From NCBI GenBank assembly GCA_026625625.1, contig CP113055.1, positions 3,393,001-3,457,000 on the forward strand: 64,000 nucleotides of DNA, written 5' to 3'. This document shows, in pieces, positions 14,800 to 24,490 of this stretch; positions within the stretch are counted from its first letter, which is position 1, and every line of letters begins with the position of its first letter. The translations under genes and the position numbers were made by a program. The notes under the pieces are model-generated. The model was given only the letters and a program-made list of their open reading frames with translations, was not told where the DNA came from and made no database searches. Source of the DNA: Blastomonas sp. SL216. Lineage in GTDB: Bacteria > Pseudomonadota > Alphaproteobacteria > Sphingomonadales > Sphingomonadaceae.

Positions 14800-15908
14800 T
14801 GGGCGATTTTGAAAAGCCGAGCAGCAGCCAAACAACCCATCAGCCGCAGCCAGCAGCTGCAGGCTTGCCGCAACCCAACCGAAAGGGCGCAGGGCAGGTC
14901 GCAGCGATCACCCTGACCGTTCTGGCACTGGTTGGGCTCGCCTGGCTGCTGATCGAGCTTACCCAGTTTTTGCTGCTGGTCTTCGCCGCGCTGGTGCTGG
15001 CCGCTGTCTTCTCGTCGCTCGCGCGCCGGGTTTGCAACATGACCGGGATGAAGCGAGGCCCGGCCCTGGCCATCTCTGTTTTCCTCCTGCTCGCGGTGTT
15101 CACGGGGGCGTTCACGCTCTTCGGATCGCAGATCGCGAGCGAGTTCGATACCATCCAGCAGAGCATCCCTCCGGCCATCGACCGGGTGGAAGCGCAGCTC
15201 GACGAATATGGCCTGGGCGAACAGGCCCGCCAGGTTGTCCGCCAGGGGACCGGCGATCTGTCCTCGCTGGCCTCCCGATTGGGCGGCTATGCCATGACGG
15301 CCACCAACGGCATCGCCAATTTCGTGCTGGTCTTTGTCGGCGCGATCTTCATGGCCAGCGATCCCAACGTGTACCGGCGGGGCCTTTTGCTGCTGATGCC
15401 TGCGCGTGCGGAAGGCCCGCTGGGCGCGGCGCTTGACGATGCATCGCGCGGCCTTCGCGGCTGGATGATGGGTCAGGCGGTATCGTCGGTCGTCGTCGCG
15501 CTGCTGACGGGCGGCGGGCTCTGGGTTCTGGGTGTCCCCGCATCCGGCGGCTTGGGCATCATCGCTGGCCTGCTGGACGTGATCCCGATGGTGGGACCTG
15601 TCATTGCCGGTGTGCCTGCAGTGCTGCTGGCTTTTACCGTCTCGCCCACCACGGCGCTCTGGACGATCGGACTGTTTCTTGTGGTCCAGCAGCTGCAGGG
15701 CAATTTCCTGCAGCCGATGATCCAGAAGCAGGCCGTCGATGTGCCGCCCGCCGTGCTGCTGTTTGCTGTGGTGGCTGCTGGTCTTGTCTTCGGTTTCCTG
15801 GGCGTGCTGCTCTCAGCGCCACTGACCGTCGTCATCTATGTAATGGTGCAGCGGCTCTATGTGAAGACGATGCTCGGCAAGCCGATCAGGATCGCCGGGC
15901 AGGACTGA
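14799..15908 (+). CDS. AI-2E family (PerM-like) membrane transporter
   Basis: A 369-residue inner-membrane protein of the AI-2E exporter family. The first ~35 residues are cytoplasmic and Gln/Pro-rich. Two to three helices follow (VAAITLTVLALVGLAWLLIE, FLLLVFAALVLAAVF), then a soluble segment around 125-180 (SEFDTIQQSIPPAIDRVEAQLDEYG) and a C-terminal bundle with the conserved 'DVIPMVGPVIAGVPAVLLAF' and 'LQGNFLQPMIQKQAVDVPPAVLL' motifs. The family exports small molecules or ions, with several different substrates proposed, so the substrate is not assigned here. Start ATG 14799; GTG 14796 is possible. Confidence 0.85.
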   Translation: MGDFEKPSSSQTTHQPQPAAAGLPQPNRKGAGQVAAITLTVLALVGLAWLLIELTQFLLLVFAALVLAAVFSSLARRVCNMTGMKRGPALAISVFLLLAVFTGAFTLFGSQIASEFDTIQQSIPPAIDRVEAQLDEYGLGEQARQVVRQGTGDLSSLASRLGGYAMTATNGIANFVLVFVGAIFMASDPNVYRRGLLLLMPARAEGPLGAALDDASRGLRGWMMGQAVSSVVVALLTGGGLWVLGVPASGGLGIIAGLLDVIPMVGPVIAGVPAVLLAFTVSPTTALWTIGLFLVVQQLQGNFLQPMIQKQAVDVPPAVLLFAVVAAGLVFGFLGVLLSAPLTVVIYVMVQRLYVKTMLGKPIRIAGQD

Positions 15909-15932
15909 GCCCGCCCGGAGACCGGCATAAAA

Positions 15933-18269
15933 TCAGAGCGGATTGCCGTCCTTGTCGCGGAACACTTCGCGACGACCGACATGGTTGGGCGCGCTGATAT
16001 AGCCGTCCTCTTCCATGCGTTCGACCAGCCTGGCCGCGCTGTTATAGCCGATGCGCAGCTGCCGCTGAAGCCAGCTCGTCGAAGCCTTCTGGCTTTCGAA
16101 GACGATCTGGCAGGCCGCGCGGTACATCTGCTCTTCGGGGCTGTCGTCGAGGCTGGCGCCATCGAGCGCGAAACCGCCATCCTCGGGCTCTTCGGTGACC
16201 GCCTGGATATAATCGGGCTGCCCCTGGCCGCGCCAGTGATCGGCGACGCGGCGGACTTCCTCGTCCGACACGAACGGTCCGTGGACGCGCTCGACCTGCT
16301 TGCCGCCCGACATGTAGAGCATGTCGCCCTTGCCCAGCAGCTGCTCGGCCCCCTGTTCGCCCAGGATGGTGCGCGAATCGATCTTGCTGGTGACGTGGAA
16401 GCTGATGCGGGTGGGCAAGTTGGCCTTGATCACCCCGGTGATGACATCGACCGAGGGACGCTGCGTTGCCATGATCAGATGGATGCCCGCTGCACGCGCC
16501 TTTTGCGCGAGCCGCTGGATCAGGAACTCGACCTCCTTGCCGGCGGTCATCATGAGGTCGGCCAGCTCGTCGACGATGACCACGATCTGCGGCATCGGCT
16601 CGTAATCGAGCTGCTTCTTCTCATATTGCGGCTGGCCGCTGACCGGATCCCAGCCGGTCTGCACCTCTTCACCCAGCGGCAGGCCCTTGGCCTTGGCCAC
16701 ACGTACCTTGTCGTTGAAATTGACGAGGCTGCGGACCTTGAGCTCGCTCATCATCCGATAGCGCTCTTCCATCTGCTCGACCGCCCATTTCAGCGCGCGC
16801 ACCGCCTTGGCAGGCTCGGTCACAACCGGGGAGAGCAGGTGCGGAATGTCGTCATAGATCGACAGTTCGAGCATCTTGGGGTCGATCATGATCATGCGCA
16901 GCGTTTCCGGCGTCATCCGGTAGAGCAGCGACAGGATCATCGCGTTGAGGCCGACCGACTTGCCCGAGCCGGTGGTGCCCGCGATCAGCAGGTGCGGCAT
17001 CGGCGCCAGGTCGGCGATGACCGGATCACCCGAGATGTTCTTGCCCAGGATCACCGGCAGCTGACCGCTATTCTCGGCGAAATGGGTCGATCCGATCATC
17101 TCGTGCAGCACCACGGCGTCGCGATGCTGGTTGGGAAGCTCGATGCCCAGCTCCTTGCGGCACGGGATCGCCGCGACGCGCGCCGAACGCGCCGACATGT
17201 TGCGCGCGATATCGTCGGCGAGCTGGATGACACGGTTGGCCTTGATGCCGGGCGCGGGCAGCAGCTCGTACCGGGTCACGACCGGGCCGGGCCGTACGGC
17301 GGTGATCTCACCCTTGACGTTGAAGTCGCTGAGCACCGTCTCGAGCAGCCGGGCGTTGCGCTCCAGCGCGATCTTGTCGAGCGCGGGGCCGGTGCTGGAC
17401 GGCGGCGGATCGAGCAGGTCGACCGAGGGAAGCTCATACGGACCGAAGAAGTCGCCCTGGCGGCTCTTGGGGCCGAGCTGGGCCTTGGCCGGGCGCAATG
17501 AAGGCTCGGTGATTTCCGGCGGCGGGCGGTTGTCGGGCACGGCCTCCTTGCGCGGGGCGGCAAGGGCAGGGCGGCTCGGCTCGGCGCTGTCGGGGAGCGT
17601 ATCGATCTCGTCTTCATCGACCACAGGGCCGATCGGGCGGCGGAAGAGCGCTTCAGGCATGCTCACCTTGATCGGCGGCATGCGCAGCAGCCCGCGTTCC
17701 AGACCCAGCGCCTTCCACCCCAGCGCCGCGCCGACCAGGCCGAGCAGCGATGCGCTGCCATAAAGCGCCCAGGGTGCTCCGGCAGGTGGTAGAAACCCGG
17801 TTACGGCCTGGATGCCGCGCGCGCCCATCATGCCGAACAGCCCGCCGGGGCCTGCGGGGAAATGCGGTGCGGATTCGCCAAACAGCACCGATGCCGCAAC
17901 CGCCAGGAACACGATGCTGAGCAGCGTCGCGATCACCGAACGGCGCCAATGGCCGAGCGGCTGGTTGATCCACAACCGGTGCGCCTGGACCGCAGTGATC
18001 GGCAGCAGCAGCGCACTGGCAGGACCGCCGAGGAACAGCATGAAATCGGCGATCCATGCGCCGCTCGCCCCCATCCAGTTATCGACGCCGCCCCCGGCGG
18101 CCGTGTTGAACGACGGGTCGGTCTGGTGATAGGTGACAAGCGCCATCGTGGCATAGGCTACCAGCGCGAACAGCATCAGCGCCAGGATAAGACTGCCGCT
18201 GCGCATCAGGCTCTGACGCATCAGGTCGCGCCAATCGGGCGCGTTTCTGGTGGCGGCGCGACTGGCCAT
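15933..18269 (-). CDS. ftsK: DNA translocase FtsK
   Basis: A 778-residue septal DNA pump that moves chromosome ends apart at division and activates XerCD. Four to five N-terminal membrane helices (residues ~20-180) are followed by a short Pro-rich linker. The RecA-like motor has Walker A 'GTTGSGKSV' near residue 430 and Walker B 'IVVIVDELADLMM' near 560. The C-terminal winged-helix gamma domain carries 'SWLQRQLRIGYNSAARLVERME'. The linker is short, as in other sphingomonads. The start at 18269 (MASRAATRN) follows an AAGG site; an ATG 13 codons upstream is possible. It is convergent with the upstream exporter gene. Confidence 0.95.
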   Translation of the reverse strand: MASRAATRNAPDWRDLMRQSLMRSGSLILALMLFALVAYATMALVTYHQTDPSFNTAAGGGVDNWMGASGAWIADFMLFLGGPASALLLPITAVQAHRLWINQPLGHWRRSVIATLLSIVFLAVAASVLFGESAPHFPAGPGGLFGMMGARGIQAVTGFLPPAGAPWALYGSASLLGLVGAALGWKALGLERGLLRMPPIKVSMPEALFRRPIGPVVDEDEIDTLPDSAEPSRPALAAPRKEAVPDNRPPPEITEPSLRPAKAQLGPKSRQGDFFGPYELPSVDLLDPPPSSTGPALDKIALERNARLLETVLSDFNVKGEITAVRPGPVVTRYELLPAPGIKANRVIQLADDIARNMSARSARVAAIPCRKELGIELPNQHRDAVVLHEMIGSTHFAENSGQLPVILGKNISGDPVIADLAPMPHLLIAGTTGSGKSVGLNAMILSLLYRMTPETLRMIMIDPKMLELSIYDDIPHLLSPVVTEPAKAVRALKWAVEQMEERYRMMSELKVRSLVNFNDKVRVAKAKGLPLGEEVQTGWDPVSGQPQYEKKQLDYEPMPQIVVIVDELADLMMTAGKEVEFLIQRLAQKARAAGIHLIMATQRPSVDVITGVIKANLPTRISFHVTSKIDSRTILGEQGAEQLLGKGDMLYMSGGKQVERVHGPFVSDEEVRRVADHWRGQGQPDYIQAVTEEPEDGGFALDGASLDDSPEEQMYRAACQIVFESQKASTSWLQRQLRIGYNSAARLVERMEEDGYISAPNHVGRREVFRDKDGNPL

Positions 18270-18409
18270 AACCTTGTGTTCTCCGGCAATATGGTAAATG
18301 CCGCCCATTTTGCGCAGACCATGGACTCCGCGTCAAGCAAGGACTTGTGCCGGACTCCGCTCACCACAAGCCCCTGTTCAGCGCGCGGTGGACCGCCTAC
18401 ATTGGCGCG

Positions 18410-19630
18410 ATGACACAGGCACAGCACAGCGACATCCTTATCATGGGCGCGGGACCGGCGGGGCTTTCGCTGGCACTGGCCGTGGCCCGGCATGGGCTCA
18501 GCGTCCGGGTGATCGACAGGATCACGCCAGAGACGCTTGCAGACACCGGCTTTGATGGTCGCGCCTCGGCGCTGGCGACGACCAGCTGGCAGATGCTGCA
18601 AAATCTGGGGCTGGGCGACGCGCTGTGGCGCGATGCCTGCCCGATCGATCGCATCGCGGTCAGTGACGGCCTGCGCAAGGGCTCGCTCGATTTCGACGCC
18701 GGCGTCGATGGCATGGGCGTGATGCTGCCCAACAGCCTGCTCCGCTCCGCGCTCTATGCGGCGGCGAGCGCCGATGCGGACATCGATCTGGTGATGGCAG
18801 CAGAGGTGGCCCAGCGCGCGGTCGATGCCCACCGGGCAACGATCGCTTTAAGCGATGGGCGGGTGTTCACCGCGTCGCTGCTGGTCGGGGCGGAAGGCCG
18901 GGTGTCGCCCACGCGCGATCTGGCCGGGATCACGCTCAGCCAGTGGTCATATCGCCAGCGCGGTATCGTCACTGCCGTCACGCTGGAAAAGCCGCACCAG
19001 AACACCGCGTTCGAAATCTTCTATCCCGATGGCCCGCTGGCGGTCCTGCCGCTCAATGATGACGATGATGGCAGGCCCATGGCTTCGATCGTCTGGACCG
19101 TGCCCGAGGGCAAGGCCGATGCGTGGACATCGCTGTCCGACCGGGCCTTTGGTGCGGCCATCACCCAGGCGAGTGGCGGTTTTCTGGGCACGATCACCCC
19201 GGTGGCGCCGCGCAGCAGCTGGCCGCTTGCCCTGTGCCAGGCCGGTGCCATGGTCGCACCGCGCATCGCGCTGGTAGGGGATAGCGCGCATATCATCCAC
19301 CCGATCGCGGGCCAGGGGCTGAACCTGGGTCTGCGCGATGTCGCAGCATTGGCCAATGTGCTGGGCGATGGCGCGCGGCTGGGGCTGGACCCCGGCGATC
19401 TTGCGCAGCTGCAGCGCTATCAGCAGTGGCGGATGCTCGACAATGCGATGATGGCGGCGGCAACCGATGTGCTGAACCGTCTCTATGGCCTTCCCGGCAA
19501 GGCGCCGTCTCTGGTTCGCCGGGTGGGGATGCAGCTGGTCGGTCGCGCCGGACTGGTCCGCCGCTTCATCATCGACGAGGCACGCGGCACGAGCGGCGAC
19601 CTGCCCGAACTGCTGATGGCGAGTGACTGA
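18410..19630 (+). CDS. UbiH/UbiF/COQ6-family FAD-dependent hydroxylase
   Basis: A 406-residue flavin monooxygenase of the ubiquinone biosynthesis hydroxylase family. The N-terminal dinucleotide fold is 'ILIMGAGPAGLSLALAVARHG', the second FAD motif is 'RIALVGDSAHIIHPIAGQGLNLGLRD', and 'GAEGRVSPTRDLAG' is the intermediate motif. It probably hydroxylates the quinone ring at one position; which one cannot be told from sequence alone. The start at 18410 (MTQAQHSD) is chosen over 18347, which would add 21 residues of unlike composition. It is transcribed away from ftsK. Confidence 0.88.
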   Translation: MTQAQHSDILIMGAGPAGLSLALAVARHGLSVRVIDRITPETLADTGFDGRASALATTSWQMLQNLGLGDALWRDACPIDRIAVSDGLRKGSLDFDAGVDGMGVMLPNSLLRSALYAAASADADIDLVMAAEVAQRAVDAHRATIALSDGRVFTASLLVGAEGRVSPTRDLAGITLSQWSYRQRGIVTAVTLEKPHQNTAFEIFYPDGPLAVLPLNDDDDGRPMASIVWTVPEGKADAWTSLSDRAFGAAITQASGGFLGTITPVAPRSSWPLALCQAGAMVAPRIALVGDSAHIIHPIAGQGLNLGLRDVAALANVLGDGARLGLDPGDLAQLQRYQQWRMLDNAMMAAATDVLNRLYGLPGKAPSLVRRVGMQLVGRAGLVRRFIIDEARGTSGDLPELLMASD

Positions 19631-19690
19631 GAGCGACTGGGCATGCGTTCGCAGCAATGACGGGCCTGGCAGCGTCTGGCCGCCCGGCAG

Positions 19691-20341
19691 CTAGGGCTTC
19701 AACCCGCGCGTGATGAAGTCGTTCGCCGCTCCGGCGATCGCATCCGGGCTCATGTCTTCGCTCCAGATGCCATAGCGCAGCCCCAGGAACACGTTCATTC
19801 CCATCACTGCCCAGGCGTGCAGCTCGCTGACATCGGCGCGGATTTCGCCATCCTGCGCCCCTGCCTTCAGACGGCTGAGAATGCGGGTGGCTGTCACCTG
19901 ATAATGCGCGCGATAGCTGTCGGAATCGACGAATTCGGCCTCGTCGATGATCCGGTAGATTTCCTTGTGCGCGCGCGCGAATTCCAGAAAGCCCTGGAGC
20001 GCCGCGCGTTCGCGGTCGAGCGCGCCGCTGGCCTCCTGCATCGCAACGGCCGCATGCTTGCCAACCTGAGCCGACATGTCCTGCACCAGCGCGCGGAAGA
20101 TTTCGTCCTTGGAATCGAAATAGGTATAGAAGCTGCCCAATGCGGTCCCGGCGCGGCGGGTGATGCCGCTGATCGAGGCTTCGTGAAAGCCGCGCTCGCC
20201 AAATTCGATGGCCGCTGCATCCAGCAGCTTGCGCAGGGTGGCCCGCCCGCGCGCGGTGCGTGGGGTCTTGTCGGGCCGTCCGACAGCATCGCCCACAGGG
20301 TTTTCCTGCCCCGCCTCGTCTGCTGGTGCCTTTGCCGCCAT
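19691..20341 (-). CDS. TetR/AcrR family transcriptional regulator
   Basis: A 216-residue repressor. The helix-turn-helix lies at about residues 30-75 (RKLLDAAAIEFGERGFHEASISGITRRAGTALGSFYTYFDSKDEIFRAL). The remaining helices form a ligand-binding dimer domain of the 'FLEFARAHKEIYRIIDEAEFVD' type. The start at 20341 follows a GGGAG site; the frame extends upstream to 20443 without support. The divergent TonB-dependent receptor gene and the palindrome at 20426-20445 suggest that it controls its own gene and that receptor. Confidence 0.9.
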   Translation of the reverse strand: MAAKAPADEAGQENPVGDAVGRPDKTPRTARGRATLRKLLDAAAIEFGERGFHEASISGITRRAGTALGSFYTYFDSKDEIFRALVQDMSAQVGKHAAVAMQEASGALDRERAALQGFLEFARAHKEIYRIIDEAEFVDSDSYRAHYQVTATRILSRLKAGAQDGEIRADVSELHAWAVMGMNVFLGLRYGIWSEDMSPDAIAGAANDFITRGLKP

Positions 20342-20425
20342 GGTCCACTCCCGCTGCCGGACATGATGCGTGCGTGCAACACATCTGGCCGATTTTGCCC
20401 TGCCTGTCTCCCCTTTTGCGATAAG

Positions 20426-20445
20426 AGTTGAAAGCTGGTTCAACT
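20426..20445. promoter_or_regulatory. Palindromic operator between tetR and the TonB receptor gene
   Basis: AGTTGAA (20426-20432), six bases, then TTCAACT (20439-20445) form a perfect 7-bp inverted repeat in the 194-base divergent intergenic region. Size and symmetry fit a TetR-family site. TTGAAA within it, with weak -10-like TAATGG 17 bases downstream, would put the operator over the -35 of the receptor promoter. Confidence 0.6.
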
Positions 20446-20535
20446 TTCACTAATGGACAAACACGCTCCGCGCAAGGCTGGTCAGGAAGATGAACCGGTG
20501 CACCGCGGACAGGTCAGGATGCAGGGAGGAAGTTC

Positions 20536-22902
20536 ATGCCATTTTTCGGGTTCACCCGTCTCGCCGCCACGCGCACCGCGCTGACGCTGGGCGTTGCCGC
20601 CGCCGCGATCACGGCGCTTCCCGCTGCCGCCATGGCGCAGGACACGCAGGAAGAAGAGGCGACGACCGCTGCCGATGGCAGTGTCATCGTCGTCACTGCG
20701 CGGCGTCGCACCGAAAACCTGCAGGATGTTCCGATCGCGATCAGTGCCTTTTCCGCCGAGCGGCTGGAGAACCAGGGCGCGCTCGACATCACCGACATTT
20801 CGCAGATCACGCCCAATACCACGCTGGAAAATTCGCGCGGTACCAACTCGACACTGACCGCGTTCATTCGCGGCGTGGGCCAGCAGGACCCGGTTCCCGG
20901 TTTCGAGGCTGGCGTCGGCATCTATCTGGATGACGTCTACCTCAACCGTCCGCAGGCCGCCGTGCTCGACATCTACGAGGTCGAACGGATTGAAGTGCTG
21001 CGCGGGCCGCAGGGCACGCTCTATGGCCGCAACACCATCGGCGGCGCGGTGAAGTATGTCACCAAGATGCTGCCGCAGGACTTCAGCCTGAAGGTGCGCG
21101 GCACCTATGGCACCTATGACCAGGCCGAAGGCGTGGTCACCGTCTCAGCCCCGATCGGCGACATCGTGCGCGTCGGCGGTACGTTCGCGCGTCTGTCGCG
21201 CGGCGGCTTTGGCGACAATCTCAACATTCGCGGTCTCGAAAACTATAACCGCGATGTCTATGCCGGTCGCGGTACGCTGGAAATTGGCGGCTATGGCGCG
21301 CCGATCCTCATCCGCATCTCGGGCGACTATACCCGCGACAAGTCCGATCCGCGCAACGGCCACCGCCTTATCCCCGGCATCCGCAGCGGCACCCCGGTGT
21401 TGCGCGATGTCTACGACACCCGCGCCGGCCTCAACAATCCGCGGCAGGACATCGAGGCCTATGGCCTGGCGATGAACATCTCGGCCGAACTGACCGATAC
21501 GCTGACGCTCCGCTCGATCAGCGCCTGGCGCAAGGACGAAAGTTTCACCCCAATCGATTTCGATGCGCTGCCTGCGATCGATGTCGATGTGCCCGCAGTG
21601 TACCGCAACGAACAGATCAGCCAAGAATTCCAGCTGCTGTATGAAGGCGAGCGGCTCAAGGGTCTGGTCGGCTTCTACTATCTCGATGCCAAGGCCTCGA
21701 CCGCATTCGACGTGCTGCTGTTCACCACCCTGAACAATCTCAACGCCTTCACCGCAGGCGATGTGCGCACCGATACCTGGTCGGTATTCGGCGATTTCAC
21801 CTATGATTTCACCGATCAATTGTCGCTGTCCTTGGGTGGCCGCTATACTGTCGACAAGCGCAATTCGACGATCCTGCGTCAGACCAAGCTGGGCCGGTCG
21901 GCGGAATTCGGCGGTACGCCGGTGATCCTTGCGACCACCTCGAACTTCAACGGCCGCGCGCGCTTCACCGATTTCAACCCGCGCGCCTCGCTCAGCTTCA
22001 AGCCGAACGAGGACCATCTGTTCTATGCGGGCTATTCGCAGGGCTTCAAGGGCGGCGGCTTCGATCCGCGCGGCCTTTCCACCGCCGCGCCGGACACCAA
22101 CCGAGATGGTGTGCGCAGCCAGCAGGAAATCTTCGATTTCCTCAGCTTCGAGCCGGAAACCGTCGACAGCTATGAATTGGGCTGGAAGGGCAGCTTTGCC
22201 GACAATGCCATCAACCTGGCGGTAACCGGCTTCTACGCCGATTACACCAATGTGCAGGTGCCCGGTTCCGCAGGCTTTGACTCGAACGGTGATGGCGTCA
22301 ACGACACCTTTATCGGTGTCACCACCAATGCGGGCAAGGCCGAGTTCAAGGGTCTGGAATTCGAAGGCAATGCCGTGTTCGCGCGTGAATTTGCCGGCAG
22401 CGGCTCGTTCATGAGCTTCAACGCGACGCTCGGCTATATCGATGGCGAGTACAAGCGCTTCATCGACGCGCGCAACATCGATGTCGCCAATCTGCGCCGC
22501 ATCCAGAACACGCCGAAATGGACTGCATCGGGCACCTTCTCGGGCGTCTTCCCGGCCTTTTCGGGCATGATCACCGCATCGACCACGGTCAGCTATCGCA
22601 GCAAGACCTTCCAGTTCGAAACGCCCAGCCCGTTCCTCGACCAGGAAGGCTTTGCGCTCTGGGATGCCGCGCTGATCTGGCGCGACGATCAGGACCGTTT
22701 CAGCTTTGGCATCAACGCCAAGAACATCCTGAACAAGCAGTACATCACCTCGGGCTATCAGTTCCTGGCGACCGCGCCGGACGGCACGCCGACGCGCAAT
22801 GCGGCGGGCAATTTCGTGCCGACGCTGGGCACCGAGGGCGTCGCGACCGCGTTCTACGGCAACCCGCGTCAGGTGTTCGTGACCGGCACGGTCAAGTTCT
22901 GA
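20536..22902 (+). CDS. TonB-dependent outer-membrane receptor
   Basis: A 788-residue receptor. The signal peptide is cleaved after 'AAMA' (residue 34). A TonB box-like 'SVIVVTARR' follows at ~48-56, then the plug domain (LQDVPIAISAFSAERL, IEVLRGPQGTLYGRNTIGGAV) to about residue 170, then a 22-strand barrel ending in a C-terminal '.VTGTVKF' strand with final Phe. It belongs to the large family typical of sphingomonads that imports iron complexes, vitamins or plant- and pollutant-derived organics; the substrate is unknown. GGAGGAAG lies just upstream of the ATG. Placement opposite a TetR gene suggests induction by its substrate. Confidence 0.93.
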   Translation: MPFFGFTRLAATRTALTLGVAAAAITALPAAAMAQDTQEEEATTAADGSVIVVTARRRTENLQDVPIAISAFSAERLENQGALDITDISQITPNTTLENSRGTNSTLTAFIRGVGQQDPVPGFEAGVGIYLDDVYLNRPQAAVLDIYEVERIEVLRGPQGTLYGRNTIGGAVKYVTKMLPQDFSLKVRGTYGTYDQAEGVVTVSAPIGDIVRVGGTFARLSRGGFGDNLNIRGLENYNRDVYAGRGTLEIGGYGAPILIRISGDYTRDKSDPRNGHRLIPGIRSGTPVLRDVYDTRAGLNNPRQDIEAYGLAMNISAELTDTLTLRSISAWRKDESFTPIDFDALPAIDVDVPAVYRNEQISQEFQLLYEGERLKGLVGFYYLDAKASTAFDVLLFTTLNNLNAFTAGDVRTDTWSVFGDFTYDFTDQLSLSLGGRYTVDKRNSTILRQTKLGRSAEFGGTPVILATTSNFNGRARFTDFNPRASLSFKPNEDHLFYAGYSQGFKGGGFDPRGLSTAAPDTNRDGVRSQQEIFDFLSFEPETVDSYELGWKGSFADNAINLAVTGFYADYTNVQVPGSAGFDSNGDGVNDTFIGVTTNAGKAEFKGLEFEGNAVFAREFAGSGSFMSFNATLGYIDGEYKRFIDARNIDVANLRRIQNTPKWTASGTFSGVFPAFSGMITASTTVSYRSKTFQFETPSPFLDQEGFALWDAALIWRDDQDRFSFGINAKNILNKQYITSGYQFLATAPDGTPTRNAAGNFVPTLGTEGVATAFYGNPRQVFVTGTVKF

Positions 22903-22945
22903 CCTTCAGGTTCGATTGGCAATAAGGGGGAGGTGGCCGTGAGCG

Positions 22946-24490
22946 TCAGCTTGCGGCCACCAGCCGTTTTGTCATCATGGCCTGGGGATTGGCGATCAGC
23001 TGCGCCATCGGCCCCTGTTCGACGATCCGCCCGGCATCGAGCACCAGCGCGCGGTGACAGAATTGCGCCGCCAGCGCGAGGTCATGGGTGATCACCAGCA
23101 TCGCAATGCCCTGATCGCGCTGCAGCCGTTTGAGCAGCGCCACGATCTGCGCGCCAACCAGCGGATCGAGCGCCGACGTCGCCTCATCGAGCACCAGCAG
23201 TTCGGGCTCGGCCACCAGTGCGCGCGCGATGGCGACGCGCTGCGCCTGTCCGCCCGACAGTCCGGCGGGTGTCCGGTCGGCCAGAGCACCATCCAGCTCC
23301 ACCATCTGCAGCGCCTTCTTGACCAGCCCGGCCCGGCCCCAGGCGGTCAGATCGGGGCGCAGATGGACCAGCGGCTCGGCGATGATGTCGGAAACGCGCC
23401 AGCGCGGATCGAGGCTGGCGACCGGGTCCTGAAACACCGGCTGGATCGAGCGGCGCTGATCTAGGTTGCGCCTGGCCTTGAGTGCTTCACCGCGCCATAG
23501 CAGCGTACCCGCACTGACCGGCCCCAGTCCGGCCAACGCGCGGCCTATGGTCGATTTGCCCGATCCCGATCCGCCGATCAGCGCGACAGCTTCGCCCGCG
23601 TGCAGGGTCAGATCGACATTGTCGACCGCTGTCATCGGCTTGCCGAACAGGCCGCTGCCGGGAAACCGGACGGTAAGCCCGCGCGTCTCGACCAGCAGCG
23701 CGCCGGGCACCGGCAGGTCATCGGGCAGCGGAGCCCTGAGGCTGGGCGTCGCCGCCCAGAGCGCCTGGCTGTACGCGTGCTGCGGCGCGCGCGCGATGGC
23801 CTTCGCCGCGCCCGTCTCCACCACATCTCCGTCCCGCATCACCAGCACCCGGTCGGCATGATGTTCGAGCGAGGCGAGGTCATGGCTGACCAGCAGCATC
23901 GCCATGCCGCACTCGTGCCGCAGCCGCGTGAGCAGCGCCATGATCTCGCCCCGCAGATGCGCATCAAGCGCGGATACCGGCTCGTCGGCGATCAGCAGCT
24001 TGGGGCCATGCGCGATGGCACAGGCGATCATCAGCCGCTGGCGTTCGCCGCCCGAAAGCTGGTGCGGATAGCGCCCCAGCTTGATCGCCGGATCGGCCAG
24101 CCCGACCGCGTCGAGCATCGCCACCAGTGCCCCCTGGTCCGGTCGCACGCCGCCTGCCTGCATCGCGCTTTCGGTCAGGTGCTGGGCTGCGGTCCGGTGC
24201 GGGGTCAGCGCGGTCAGCGGCTGCTGGAAGACGAAGCCGACTTTTTCGCGGCGCAGCTGGCGCAAGCCCGCCTCGTCCAGCCCGGCCAGTTCCTGCCCCT
24301 CGAGCATCGCCAATCCGGTGATCGTCCCGGCGGAAAGGCCGAACGGGGTGAGGCTGGTGAGGCTCTTGCCCGATCCCGATGCACCCGCCAGTGCGACGCA
24401 CTCGCCAGGCGCGATATCGAGCGAGACGCCGCGCACCAGATCGCGCCCGCCAATATTCACGCCCATGCCCTTCAGCCGATAGAGGCTCAT
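22946..24490 (-). CDS. Peptide-type ABC transporter ATPase, two fused nucleotide-binding domains
   Basis: A 514-residue protein with two complete ABC ATPase domains (DppD plus DppF or YejF type). Domain 1 has Walker A 'GASGSGKSLTS', signature 'LSGGERQRL' and Walker B 'LLIADEPVSALD'. Domain 2 has 'GGSGSGKSTIG', 'LSGGQAQRV' and 'LLVLDEATSALD'. The fused form supplies both ATP sites of one importer. The stop region overlaps a stem of 8 bp at 22932-22961 that may serve as a terminator for the convergent genes. The ATG overlaps the permease stop (ATGA). No peptide-binding protein gene is found nearby. Confidence 0.92.
   Translation of the reverse strand: MSLYRLKGMGVNIGGRDLVRGVSLDIAPGECVALAGASGSGKSLTSLTPFGLSAGTITGLAMLEGQELAGLDEAGLRQLRREKVGFVFQQPLTALTPHRTAAQHLTESAMQAGGVRPDQGALVAMLDAVGLADPAIKLGRYPHQLSGGERQRLMIACAIAHGPKLLIADEPVSALDAHLRGEIMALLTRLRHECGMAMLLVSHDLASLEHHADRVLVMRDGDVVETGAAKAIARAPQHAYSQALWAATPSLRAPLPDDLPVPGALLVETRGLTVRFPGSGLFGKPMTAVDNVDLTLHAGEAVALIGGSGSGKSTIGRALAGLGPVSAGTLLWRGEALKARRNLDQRRSIQPVFQDPVASLDPRWRVSDIIAEPLVHLRPDLTAWGRAGLVKKALQMVELDGALADRTPAGLSGGQAQRVAIARALVAEPELLVLDEATSALDPLVGAQIVALLKRLQRDQGIAMLVITHDLALAAQFCHRALVLDAGRIVEQGPMAQLIANPQAMMTKRLVAAS

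Noticed and set aside
22932-22961. Stem between the TonB receptor and ABC genes as a firm terminator
   Set aside because: The 8-bp stem lies partly inside the coding end of the ATPase gene and has only a TTTT on the plus side at a distance, so it is mentioned but not called.
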